Below are positions 1 through 12,070 of a stretch of 64,000 nucleotides of DNA, piece after piece (the stretch's first letter is position 1; every line of letters starts with the position of its first letter). The DNA comes from Pochonia chlamydosporia 170 (lineage: Eukaryota > Ascomycota > Sordariomycetes > Hypocreales > Clavicipitaceae). Below the pieces are notes generated by a model. The model was not told the DNA's origin, ran no database searches, and saw nothing but the letters and a program-made list of their open reading frames with translations. A program made the translations under genes and the position numbers. Location of the stretch: assembly GCF_001653235.2 (NCBI RefSeq), contig NC_035790.1, positions 620,001-684,000 on the forward strand, in the 5' to 3' direction.

Positions 1-2524
1 AGACTAAGCCCAGCAGGCCAGGTGTTCCTTCTGAACGGTCACGTAATGGAGGTGGTATTATTTGTCGGAACGAAGGAAATGTGTTGTGTGCAACGGGGTG
101 ATGTTCAGCCCTGGGCAGCCTGATAACCATCCACATGCTACAGCATCATCGTCGAGTCTGTCCTGCATCGCCAAATCGGGGTAACTGCAAGGTCTCAGCT
201 TCGACCAGGACGGGTTGGACATGGAGAATGCACAGCACAGTTCCTGCAATCAGATCAGCCGCGAACATTATTGACTCACACCATATGCAACTCAACGAAC
301 CACTCTGAAAAGTCTCGACTCGTTGGAGTCAAGAAAGCACTTTTTGATAACGCCACTCCCAGCCACGATCTATGCTATAATACGGGCCGAGTCATGGATC
401 TACCGAAAATTTTAGCATCTCACCAACACTGGATAAGCTATTGTATCGCCAGCCAGGGGGTAGACTGGCGTTCCTGGACCCATAGAGCGCCTAAGAAGGC
501 GGCGCATTGAACATCCGGCGGCTGAAGTCATTGTCCGTGCCGGTCGGCTTTGTTGGGAGAGTCTGTTGTTGAATCCAAAAGTGAAATGAGGCCTAGCCCA
601 GGTTGTCACGTCTACAGTCATCCATCAAACGTTGATGACGATGGCAAGAGATTAAGACACAGACTGCTAAGGCGGCGTCTTTTGTCGACGATCTTCCAAA
701 TGCTACGTTGGAGTCTACATCAGTCTTCCTTGCTGGTTTATGCCCAGAGCAATCAGAAGCAATCAGAAGAAGAAGGAGTCAGAGACAGAAATAAGGTGTG
801 TTTCGTGGATTGAGGCAGACTAGGCTGAGCAGGGGAGCTGGCGCCTTGTTAGTGGTAACAAAGTTTGGTTCACAGGTTACATTCTTCAGTCTCAGCTTGG
901 TGGTACTACAATAGTGTGGTACTTTCAAGTTGGGTTCCCTGTCGTGGCAGCGTGGGCCATCGATCTGCATAAACAAGGTTCCTGATTATCTACTGACCCC
1001 CAAATTGAGGTTCCTGGGTTTCTGTGCAACTTGTCAGTGGTCCAGTCAAGTCTAGTTATCCCACCTCTTTGTTGTGTGTCACCATCGAGTTTGGGCCGCA
1101 ATGAGTTGCAGGCCAGCGTCGTTGATTCAATACTGCGTGCGTCGGTCCTTGGTAAGATTTGCAACCGAGTTGTCCTGTGCTTTCAACAGACACTCTTCAG
1201 TCTCCATCGGAGCGTAGAACGAACGACAACAAACGTGGCCAACAACATAACTCTATGTGAAGCTTACCCCTGGCATTTCTGCCTAAAGACCAAACCACAA
1301 CATGAAGGGCACGAAACACAACCATGTTGGTTTTCGAGCCTGGCATCCATGACTTTCAATCTTGCTAAATTGCATACATACAACAATCAACAACATTCTT
1401 CATGCAGCATCGTACCATGCCATCTCCCGACATTCCCCGCAAAACCCCAGGATGCTACGATGCACCACAACACACCAGACCAAGAGAGCGGTCGGGTGCA
1501 CGTCCACCAACGTCGATAGTGTACAATAACGTCATGTTGCACATGCAAAGAGTTGTCACGAGGACTTGGCGAAACAAACAACTTCTTTGGGCTGACATAG
1601 GACGAGAACCGCGAAACATGGTGTAGATAGAAGCCGGGCTGGTATCGAACTACCCCCTAGGACTCACAATGTCAACTCTATTGACTGTGTAGACTGGACA
1701 GTACTTACAGCACAGTAGTCGCCCAGTCTGTCGAGTTACAGACGTCTGGTGACATTCGGCCAGCCATGAGAGTTCAGCACGAGCCCATGGCTTGTTTCAC
1801 CACAAACTACCTGGCCACATTTTGCTGACCTTCTGGCTTTCTCAAAGAGAACAAAAGCTGTCTTACTTCATGGCCTATCAGAAGCGTTCTTACTGGACGA
1901 CGAGGTAGGGCTAATCTGATAGTGGTTTGGAATGCGTCATTATTTACAGCATGGTGTGCAGTGTGCAATATCCCGTCTGCTATATCTGGTATACAGGCAA
2001 CTATATGCAGTATTGCACGGTCATGCAGCATTATTCGGTGCCTGTTACTGTACAATTTCATCCAACAGCATATCAGGCTTCAAGATTAGCCGAAAAAGCA
2101 GAAAGTCTACCCGTAAAGGAGACTTTGGCCGATGCATGTGAGCCATGCAGAGAATAAGCGATTGCACGGCACAGACCCTCCGCAGTGACGAGTAGAAACG
2201 TCGCAGCGGGAATTGTTTCGAATCGTATTCTAGTGTACTGAGTAATGCAGTGACTGATGGAAAGGTTTCCCCAGCTTCTTGGAGTCAATTAGAGTCATTA
2301 TAACCCGGGGACAATATAAGCCGTGAATAGGTCCACACCCAGACAATTGTCGACGCCATGGACGAGCACGTTTCGGACAGGTGAATAGACGACAGCGATG
2401 ATGTTTCACAGAGAGAGGCGTACCTGCATCATGTACTGTAGAGTATCTTACAGTAACTTACGCTTTCCATCATATTGTACAGAGTATATTGTTATACATA
2501 CAGTACATACGTAACCATATTTAT
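1..2524. other. Gene-free stretch
   Basis: Only short overlapping open frames occur here, with no recognisable domain, no consistent splice-linked frame and no start context that stands out. The right end (about 2430-2520) is AT-rich and lies just 3' of the minus-strand membrane-protein gene, so it probably carries its terminator region. Confidence 0.6.
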
Positions 2525-3733
2525 TTACTTCTTGGCCCCATTCGCCTTGACCTTCTCACCACGTATATCACGAAGAAACAGCTCCTCACGCTCCCACATG
2601 AGCTCAACAGCAGCACCAGTAGGACTACACAAGACCGACAAGGCAACCACCTTTGTCAACAAATCAACCAACCTAACCTCCGTGCCCGTCGCACGGTGAG
2701 CACTCCTATACAAGCTCACGGCCCAGACCAAAACGCCCGCCGACCCAATGATGTAATCCCACCGCAGGAAAGCCTGGACGCCCTGTCCCACGGTGGCCAC
2801 CTTCAACGCCGGCGTCGCCCAGGGAAGAGGCGTCTCGAACACGCTCAGCGGGTGCAGAGACTGGAGATACTTCTTCTGGAAGATCTGGGGAACCGCGACG
2901 GTGGACAACGAGACGACCAGGCTGATGAGGTGCGCGATGGTGGTGTTGGCGAATGCGAAGGCGTACACGTACCGCAGGGAACTTTGGATCCTGCGGTTAT
3001 TTGCGGGTGTGTCTTTGTCGGTGAAGAAGGGAGAGACGACGACGTTTGCGACCACAAGAAGGATGGCTACGTAGGCGGGCCAGGGCTGCCAGATGGCAAT
3101 GAAGATTTGCTTCAGGTCGTGGGTTACTGTTTCGGAGAGCGGCACGATCATGAGCATGGAGGGGATGAACATGCCCACGGTGAAGACGTGAGGGAGGGCT
3201 TTGAGAACGCCGTGGGGAATACGCATGTTGCTGGGGGTTGGGTTCGACGCCGTAGCAGCAGTGACGAGGTGTAGAAAGGCGTAGAGAGGCGTGGCAAACG
3301 CAAAGGTTAGTACTTGGGCAGTTAGACCAAGAACCATGGGGCTAATATCAGTCGTCAGTTCTTGAATCATCATGGGTTGAGGATAGATGTCTTACAACGC
3401 GGCGATGGTCCACGCATTCCCCTTCCTCCACGACTCCAGCGTCACAAGCACCCACGCCGAGCTAAATGTCCCCGAGAAAGCGATCGAATGAAGCACCAGG
3501 CCCGGCTGGCTTCCATCGGTAGTCACCCAGAAGAAGGTAGTCAACGTGGTGAGAAGCTGGTCCACGTGCGGGAGGCCGGTGTAGTGTGTTCGAAGGGGCA
3601 CGTCCAAGCCGGGGAGCTTTTTGGCGTGGACGGCCGCATCGCCGAGTGCGCGGAGGCCATTCGCGTCGGCGAAGTAGAATATGAAGTAGAAGACGGAGAG
3701 GGAGAGGAGCGGAAGGATGAGTTTGGCGGACAT
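2525..3733 (-). CDS. Multi-span membrane protein, possibly terpene-cyclase-like
   Basis: Two exons (3396-3733 and 2525-3341) joined by a 54-nt intron with donor GTAAGA and acceptor TTAG give 384 residues. The protein starts with a hydrophobic segment (about residues 3-22) and has roughly seven more membrane segments, with a short basic C-terminus ending NGAKK. The N-terminal third contains an aromatic, glycine-rich stretch (FFWVTTDGSQPG) followed by a helix and an RKGN turn. This pattern, the length and the topology recall uncharacterised fungal integral membrane proteins, some of which sit in terpenoid clusters beside PaxA/IdtS-type cyclases. That likeness is from memory and weak. No prenyltransferase, P450 or oxidoreductase gene lies beside it, so a biosynthetic role is not supported by context. 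It is transcribed in the same direction as the next membrane-protein gene, 766 bp upstream. The open frame and splice sites are convincing; the function is unknown. Confidence 0.8.
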
Positions 3734-4499
3734 GTTGTGCTGGTGGTGGCGCCGTGTCTATGTTTCTGGGTATGGATAAAGCTTGAGGTTGCGACGAAGC
3801 GGGTGTGACGTTTTTAATATCAAAGGAAGAGGGACTGGACCCTGCATAAATGGAGGAATGCTTATGACGGCGCGGGTTTACATGCCGACGGTGAAATGTT
3901 GGTCTTGTGCGTTCGGTCGGAGGGACGGGGCATCATGTCGATCGTGGGGTCCGGATATGAGAGTTGGCCCGATCGAATGAATGGCACATGCTGCGTTTGC
4001 AGATGAGAGATGATGTATAATTTGTGATTGGGTCATCACATTTCAGAACTGTGAGTAATTCGACTTTAATTCTGTTAGCAATGCCTGAATACAAAGAAGT
4101 CCGTTTCTCGGTCGGGGAGATTATCTCATGGGCCGAGGCTGATGAGGATGCAGATCCCACGCATTCCATTCCGCTCCATGGCCGATGCAACAGATGGCAG
4201 ACACATTTGCAGAAGGCAATCCAATGTCAGCTTTCTTCTCAATTTAATGACATTGTGAAATCCGACACCATGCACATCTGCCAACAGCCACCATTCTCTC
4301 CCCAGATCCTACTACCACATATGCATCTTCATATCAGGAAACACAATCACCAAGAGAGACATGTGTTGGTCAAAATGATATAAACTTGTTAACTAGCCAT
4401 TTACAAGTCCATTACACGCCCACTCAACCAAGCCCAAACACCCAAACTTTCCAACCCAATACCTAAACATGTACAACAGAAAAAGAGTGCAAACGCACC
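3734..4499. other. Intergenic, probable promoter of the membrane protein
   Basis: This is the 766-bp gap between two minus-strand genes. It should hold the 3' end of the 4.5-6.2 kb gene and the promoter of the 2.5-3.7 kb gene. No clear TATA box or coding frame is seen. Confidence 0.5.
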
Positions 4500-6181
4500 T
4501 CATCGCCTTGGACTCGCCGGCCGTCCATGATACGAACCCGCCGTAATAAGCGTCCTCGGACAAGAAATCCCATCCGGCGACGCATACCCATCCTGTCCGC
4601 TATTCCTATAACCCACACGCCCTTCCTCAGCGGCATACATCTCCCGCCCTCTTATCTCTCGTACTTGCTGCGTCGGGCCGCTCGCCTTGGTGACTGCATC
4701 GGCCTTGACCTCGCTCTTGATGGTGGTCGTGACGAGGATGCCGCCGCAGTCAGCTGTGTCGTCTGTGTTTCCGTCGCTCTTGGTCGAGCACTGCGTTATA
4801 GGGGCCATGGAATCGTTGCGGTTCGCTGACTGTAAGCCACCGGGTGTCATTTCCTGTGTGAATGTCGCTTTGGGATTGTTGCGGTTGTCTCGGCTTGTGG
4901 AATCGCCTGCTGTGCCGGCGTTGTCCTTGGATGTGACCCATTGGATGACAATGGCTGAGAACAAGACTGCTGCTGTTAGTTTGAGTTGTACAGGTAGAGA
5001 TGGTGTACTTACTGTCGCAGTTGCAGCATAACAAGCAGACCCAGCCTGCTTCACCTTTTAATGCCATCAACACTGACAGGTTACTGCTCAAGTTAGCTTA
5101 CCGTTCATGTAAACACGGCTAACATGGCACTTACACTATACTGCTGATGAGTGTGGCAACAGCGCCAACGAGGGTTCTGGTAGCAACGTTTCGGAGTCTC
5201 AACGCAGCAGCCGTACGCGGCAAGTTTTTGTAGGAGTAGAGGTCTATGCTTGTTAGGTGGTGGCGTAGACTGGGTAAGACGACAGACTCACTTCGAAGCG
5301 GGATGAGAAAGAGCGTCGTCAAGTAAATGTTGACCACGGTGTCAAACGAAATGAGGGGAATCATGGCAACGCTCTTCATGCCGATGACACACTGGCCGTT
5401 TTCAATCTTGGCAATTCGGCTGAGCTGGCTGTAAGTATGGGAGCTGCACTCGGTGCTGGGGGTGCTTACAATAAGAAATTGAGTATTCCAACCACCACGT
5501 ATAGGCCGACCATGCCAAAGGCATTGAATATGTAGAGCTTGGAGCGAAGCCTCTTTTTCGAGGTTCCGCGGATAAAGTGCTGTCGAGTGTTAGTACATGA
5601 TACAGTATTATACAACAGTGTAACATACAGCTTTTTCCACCAAGAACAGGTAGATGAACTAAACAAGTCAGTCACACCAACTACATACTCATGTTGTAGA
5701 TCTGCTGCGCTTACAATCTATTCCACGGTATTAGTTCTCATCCAGAGTAAAAGCACAAAGGTAGGTCGGAGCACTCACCTTGGTAGTAACATAGCACACC
5801 AGACAAAGCAGAATCGCACCTTCGCACGTCACTATACTCGCATTCACACCCACAGACTGCTGCAGAACAGCCGTGGCAATAACGAACATGTACGAGTCGA
5901 CGTATATAAGAAACACCACTGCCACGCCATCGTCAGAAAAGGTTCGCAGTCGAGGAATGCAGTCCACTCACGCCAGACAGTAACAGGTAGTCGACTCCAA
6001 GATTTGATGAACATGGTTCTCTTTGCTACACATCCAAGTCAGTTTTACTCTCACGGTTTTGCGTATCAGTGCCCTTACTCAGGAATAATGTCAACACCGT
6101 AGTCGCCACGAGCGAGATGATCATGCACAGGATACGCCCAACAGCCGGCACCTTTTGTGCGGGAACTGCGTTTTCATCCAT
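4500..6181 (-). CDS. Seven-span fungal membrane protein, ten exons
   Basis: The model has exons 6079-6181, 5972-6025, 5779-5918, 5715-5717, 5629-5658, 5470-5579, 5292-5428, 5135-5243, 5013-5083 and 4500-4966, total 1224 nt and 407 residues, with the frame kept throughout. The introns are 41-61 nt. The joined protein shows hallmarks of a conserved ascomycete membrane family: a YLFLVEKAHFIRG segment after the third span, then RIAKIENGQC, KGEAGWVCLLCCN and, after the last intron, an LFSAIVIQWVTS span. About seven spans are followed by a hydrophilic tail of roughly 145 residues. The topology is receptor-like, but no ligand or partner is known to me. The start at MDENAVP is the first ATG before the first span. 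The fourth exon is only 3 nt (codon ATT). Without it the protein lacks one residue and one intron would be 120 nt. Family recognition is moderately sure; function is not. Confidence 0.85.
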
Positions 6182-8059
6182 GGTGAATGCGGGAGATGCG
6201 GGAGGTAACAAAGAAAAGAACGAGCAGTAGCCTTTTTCACTCTCAATACGCAAGAGCCAGGAACTCACAAGACAAATCAGCAATCAGATTGTCCAGAGTA
6301 AACAGAGCATCGACTCAAGGTGCTCAAGAGTTAAATGTCTTTATCACGATCGCAACAGGACAACCCATCACAACCACTCGATAGGCGAGATCACCAGCCT
6401 AAATAACCATCTCAACCACAGCCCCAAACCCTCCCAAGTCACTCAATGACATTCCCATCCACAGCTCACCCCAGCAAATTACCCATTGTCCACGGCCACC
6501 CGGCGTCGTCTATTGACAAAAGCTGAAGTCGACGCATCCGACACCAAAAAGAAAGCAAAACTCCCAGCGGGGGGGCACTTTTCGCCAAAAGCAACTTTTT
6601 CCTCCCGCGGAACATGTACACCACAGCCGCTGCGGCCACACAAATGTCCGGAAAGACGGACTGTGGCTACGCGCTAACTAGCCGCCTCTTGGGATGATAT
6701 GTGACAATGGCGTATGCGCGATGCGGGTGTTGGCTCCCTTATATTGTGGCTTTGAGGTCGGGGCGGACGTTGACACGGATGCGAACAAATTCGATATGGA
6801 TGTTATGCGTAGGGCTTGGGATGGTCATTTTGGTGACATTTTGGAGGCATCGAGTTTGGGTTGTGGGAAATGTTCAACGCCAGGAGGTCCAGGCCAAAGA
6901 AGCAATGTCAACTCATAGGCAAGCATGCCTATAGTCAACTGCCATCCAATAGGCAGCGTGTATTAATGAAAAAACTTCATACCCAGCTAGGTGTTGACAT
7001 TGGAAACTCTGGTCACTCACTCCTCATTCTCATCCTCGTTGACGCTCTACAACCATCCCCATCATCCTTTTCATCACAAATCCAAGTCATATTTCGCAAT
7101 ATACCTATACTCAAGTAACCCAACCACTAGTCCAGCTTCTCCAGAAACAGAAACCCATATCTTCAGATCAGCAGCGCTAAACGACTTAAAATCGGCAACA
7201 CCCGACACCGTCTGAGTCAATTTGAATCCCATCCCACGTTCCCGCCTGTCTCAGAAGCATCCCAAAAGAAAACCACACATCTAGTGTCTAGCGTGCTGCC
7301 AACATTTGTTTTTTATTTTGTGGGAGAACGGCATTTTCCAGCTTTTTGTTTTTTTTTTTTGCAAAAAAGCAAGTTCCAGCTAGAGCACAAGTTGGTTATA
7401 CGCTTCGCAAAAGCCACGACTAGGTTTTGATTGCGCACTGACAGGGCTTTACCAATGAATTCCTGTCAAGTTGACTGTGCTGTATCGGCTTTTCTTCTGT
7501 GTTCCGACTTTGAGTGTCCTGCATCTGTGCAGGCAGTATTGGATGCAGCATATGTCAGGACCTCGATGCGGTCCAAGTGGTAAGTCGGGCGTCAGAAATG
7601 AGGAGAGACGGAACGGATAACGCAACGGATGAATGGAACAGGATCGTCACAATCCTGGCAAAGAACGAACTGGTCATCGATTGACTCAAGACATGACAGA
7701 CAGGAGCCCAAAATAACATCACTTTGTTCTTGGCAGTGTTCTCACAACGTGGAACGTGGGCAAAGTTGAGACATCGGGCCAAGTCCATCCTTCCAATTTT
7801 CCGAGCAGCATAATCTCGTGTGGCGTGTCTCACCAAGTCAAGGTCAGGTCAAGGTCCCAGCTTCATTGGAGCATTGAATCATTGGGGCAACACTGACATG
7901 TCGCCAAACTTGGCACGTCTATTTTCGCTGTCTGAATAAGTCTGAGCTAACGTCGAACCAACACGAAGCAAATTGCAAATTTCCCCCCGGGGTACTCCAT
8001 ACAGAAGCAACCCATTCATCAGCCCGTCTCTTGTCACCTGTCACCTGTCACCAAACAAA
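6182..8059. other. Gene-free stretch with homopolymer runs
   Basis: This region lies between two minus-strand genes. It holds the promoter of the seven-span protein at its left and the 3' flank of the permease at its right. A T-tract followed by GCAAAAAAGC occurs around 7347-7372. No frame here joins into a gene. Confidence 0.5.
8032..8052. repeat. TGTCACC triplet tandem repeat
   Basis: Three exact head-to-tail copies of the 7-mer TGTCACC lie immediately 3' of the permease stop codon (which is at 8060 on the minus strand). It is probably a simple-sequence repeat in the 3' UTR. Confidence 0.8.
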
Positions 8060-9933
8060 CTAAACCGTGTATCTAAAGAATGTAGCATTGTCTCCCTTCT
8101 CACTCTCCAGCAGCTTCTCCTCGACCGTGTACAGCTCTGGTGCCTTGTATGCCGCGTCCCGGCGCGCATTCTCCTTCCGCAGATACCATGTCAGAAGACC
8201 GGAGCAAACACCGGTGAGCACCATCATGGCCACAAGGGTGAGGTGGCCAGAGAAATACCGGGGCGCTTCGTCGTTGCGGAACATGAAGCCGGACACGGCA
8301 CCACCCAAGTTTCCCTGAAGCAAGGTTAGTTGGCTTCCAACATGCACGAACAAAGTCTCCGGTGGCTTCTTGGGGGAGTATGTGAGGGAGGGATGGAGGG
8401 AGGGAGACTGCAAGATACTGTACTTACAAACCCGACAACCATGGCAATGCCCACACCACGCTTCAATGAGCCGCCAATGTTGTTGCTGTTCCATGCCACA
8501 GACAGGGGGATGTTTGGATACGTTCCGATGGCTACGAGGAAACAAGCAAAGTATTTAGCACCGTTGTTGTGAACCGTGGCCAGTATTGCGAATCCAAGAG
8601 CCCTAAAGCAATTTAGCCCAGTCCGCCCAACCTTCGAATCACACCGATGTAAGGGAGATAGATACTCACCCAATGGCACAAAAGAAAAGAATATAGATGC
8701 CTCTATGCCCCTTTTTATCGGAATAATACCCCGCGAACAAGGTACATAAACAGGCCGCCATATACGGTGGCGCACTCATCAGCTGCGCAATCTCATTGGC
8801 ATATCCCAAGCTTTTAATGATAGTCGGCAGGAAAATCGACACGCTATAAAGAGGGGTGAGGATGGCAAAGAAGATGACCATCTGGACGTAAATTTTCCAG
8901 TCTTTGAGGGCATCGATAATGAACTTCTTCTTAAACTCGTCTGAGAGCACAGACTGGTCCTGCTTGAGGCGGCGTACAAGTTCGTCCTTTTCGCTGGGTG
9001 CGAGGAACTTGGCGGTGGTGGGATAATCATGCAGGATGAAGTAGGCCGCGATTGCTAGACAATTAGACATTTTCAGGAATCAAGTGTTGACAAGAGGTTA
9101 CGAGTAGACATACCAACAACAACGGTAATGATACCCTCAATGATAAAGATCCACGACCACCCGTTCAGGCCCCCAAGACCTTTCATCTCCATGATACCAC
9201 GCGCCAAAAGACCACCAAATGCACCGGCAGCCGTGGCAGCAGAGAAGAATATAGCCACACGGAGACCGCACTCGTGTCTTCGATACCACAAACTAATACT
9301 GCACCGGATGTCAGTAATATACTCTTGCTTTCCACCGAAGTGCACATACTAATACGCAATGCCGGGAAACAATCCTCCCTCTGCCAAGCCCAGTGCTGCT
9401 CGTGCCGCAAGCAAGCCAGGGAAATTCTTGACAAGACCCATGGCGACACATATTACTCCCCAGGCGACCATGATGCTGGGGATCCATATGGACGGTCTGA
9501 ATCTCTTCATTGCAAGATTCGATGGGATCTCGGCTGCCACGTACAGCGGGTAGAAGATGGAAACGGCAATCTACAATCCATCAGCTACAAATTCTGAGAA
9601 AAAGAGAAAAAGAGAAAGTTAATCAAGGGATATGCATATTCATATACATACATTGTAGTCATATTTGCCCTTCATGCCCAAATCTGCTTCCAAACCGGCC
9701 AGTTTTGCGTTTCCAATGTTGGCGCGATCCAGAAACGACAACAGGTAAAGGAATGATAGGAACGGCAGCAACGCCCAATCGACTTTTCGAAGAAGACGCT
9801 TAGTTTCCGCAGGCGTAAATGTTGATTCTTCAACTTCGACAGCTGCGATTTTGGATTCAACATCCCCGTCGCTGGTCTGAGGATCTTGAGTCTGTGTTGG
9901 TGATGATTTCTCCATGCTGGTTAGTTGGTCCAT
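8060..9933 (-). CDS. MFS permease, anion:cation symporter (Tna1/Dal5) family
   Basis: Six exons (9652-9933, 9350-9570, 9114-9298, 8670-9054, 8428-8602, 8060-8314) give 500 residues, a normal length for this family. The first span ends with LSFLDRANIGNAK, the family signature also found in fungal nicotinate (Tna1) and allantoate (Dal5) permeases. Next come a PSN motif after span 2, an LGLAEGG motif at span 4, and WYRRHE between spans 4 and 5. The second half carries SLGY, the YYSDKKGHRG loop and a late WNSNNIGG span, so twelve spans are expected. It should act as a proton-driven importer of a small organic anion or vitamin at the plasma membrane. The substrate cannot be read from the sequence, and a nicotinate-like compound is only a guess. 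A second ATG six codons in (MEKSSPT) is an alternative start. No biosynthetic partner gene is adjacent. Confidence 0.92.
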
Positions 9934-12070
9934 CGTCTTTCTTCTGTTTTGTCAAAAATCCTCCCCCAAAAAAAAAAAAAAATGAACACGAATAAAGACC
10001 AAGAAACTATCTATGGCCACATGAGACTGAGGAACTTTCCTTGGAAAAAACGACAGGAGCCCATCTCTTTTAATTACTTCATCCAAGGTTGCCTGCCCCT
10101 CATGATGGGCACGGCCGAGACCCAAGACACACTCCCATGTCCAGTCAATAGAGTCCCCTGCCATGTCTGTCCCCTTGGCATTGTGATTATCATATGCCGC
10201 CCCTTTCTACCGTCCATTGTCAAGCCACAAATCTGCATTCCGCAGAGATCCTCCGTCATCTGGGGAGCCGTGCCCAATAAAATGACGATGTCTCGTGTGG
10301 CTGGCTGAGCGCCGAGACCCTAAATATTAAGCTTGTTCGTCAACAAACATCCACACTATTTATCCGTTGCGTTGTTCTTGCAACGGCCATCACCAGTAAA
10401 GCCAAGTCTGAGCTTTATTCCTGCCAAGGAAAACATCGGCTTCAATCCCGTCTGGGGTCGCCGCTTGCCCCCCCGCGTCTTGTTGGACGAGCCTTCAATG
10501 TTCTAGATCATCATCAGCGTCGCCATGGGGGAAAGGAAGTTCCTTAGTCTGGCTAGACTGACGCACCCCTCATCAAATTGTTGGGTGCAAGACATGTTTT
10601 GTCTCTTGGATACCTTGGCGTGTGCCCTATATTGAAGTCAAAGCTGGGATATCGACCCAAAAGTCCAGGTCTAGGACAAAAGCCAAGATGGTTAAATGCC
10701 CGGCTAGACACCATACTTTGGTATGATGGTGGTGCTGACGGACGGGGGTGGTCCAACGTGCAATGAGTCAATGACTCGTTGCGCATGGCTCACCAACAAA
10801 GTTAACAACCAACCCCAGGCCAGTGCGGATTATTTGTTCATAGCTGATGGTATGTCTCTTCATCAATGACGATTCATTCGCCAAATCGAAAGGAGCCGTG
10901 CCTCTTCCGTCTGCCCGTGAGTCTGCCCGTGAGAGGGAGCCACGAGTTCTGGTAAAATCGCAGCATTCTGGGCAAATGCCATCACCGCGTCACCCCTTGG
11001 TCCGACTCAGATCCGGAGTCCAGATGAGGGCCATCAAGATTGACCTGAGACTCCATCACGAATCGCCAGTCGACAAATCTCCGCATGCAATGCCGGGTAC
11101 CCAATTCGACCAGACGCGCACTCGTCAGGGTAGTACTGAACACGGCGGAGTAACCAATTAGCCACACCATCACAGCTTGTTCCGTCAGCAGAGTCGACTT
11201 TCTCCGAACCGTCATGAGACAAACATATGCGGCTGGTGAGGCACAACATGTCTTGCGTGAGCGGATAACCTAGCGAATAGCACACAACGGCACTGGTCTG
11301 TGTTTATACTTGTCTGGTCAGTCTCCTGTCCAAAACCGCTCCGCGAATGTTCCTATGACCCGTATCACAAAACAACGGTGCAAATAGCGGGAGGTTTATT
11401 GCCTTTATTGCCTTTATTGCTCAAAAACAAAACCAGACAACGATCTCGGAGTCTGAGGGCATCAAGTGAGAGAGTGTAAAAGACCTAATAATGTTGGTCA
11501 AAGCATGCATGCCCGTAAACCAGACATAGGCGGGTCGCGCGTACCGGCGGGTGTCACCACAGTCGTAGCCGTCGCCAATGCTGAGACAGGATCTCCATCT
11601 TCCTCTAACATCTGTCCATTTTGTCTTCGCTGCTGATTCACGATGCAACTGTGACTAGCTTTGCATCGCCGACGCCATCTGGCCTCGTAGGCGCCTGTCG
11701 CCATAGACGAGCTGTTTTCGCCAATCATGCGAAAAGTCGACACATTCCCAGACTCAGCCTGTAATGGGTTTGGCGAGACCGGCGCGGGGACAGATCATGC
11801 CCTTGTTATATGCAGGTTATGACAACAGAACCGACATGGATTGCATAATTTCTGCTCGTACACGAAAGCATTTATTCCCATCGTTGATCGATGGTGTCCA
11901 AAGGTAACAGCGCTGTTCAAGCAGCCGCCCGAGACCAACAGCTATTTTAAATCTCAAACATGAGATGCAATTGATACCACTGCAAAATGGCTACAGAACC
12001 ACCCTTGGTGGATAAAATGCAATAGACTTGTATTTTAATCATCCAAACATCGCGTTACCTCTCTTATCGC
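9934..12070. other. Gene-free stretch between permease and RTA1-type gene
   Basis: The left part is the probable promoter of the permease, with an A-tract at about 9967-9981 close to its start codon. Around 11396-11420 there are three near-identical TTATTGCC units. The right part is the 3' flank of the RTA1-type gene. No coding frame is supported. Confidence 0.5.

Noticed and set aside
1620..1720. tRNA-like T-arm (GTTCGAT flanked by complementary bases) on the minus strand
   Set aside because: No matching acceptor stem, D-arm or anticodon stem could be built around it.
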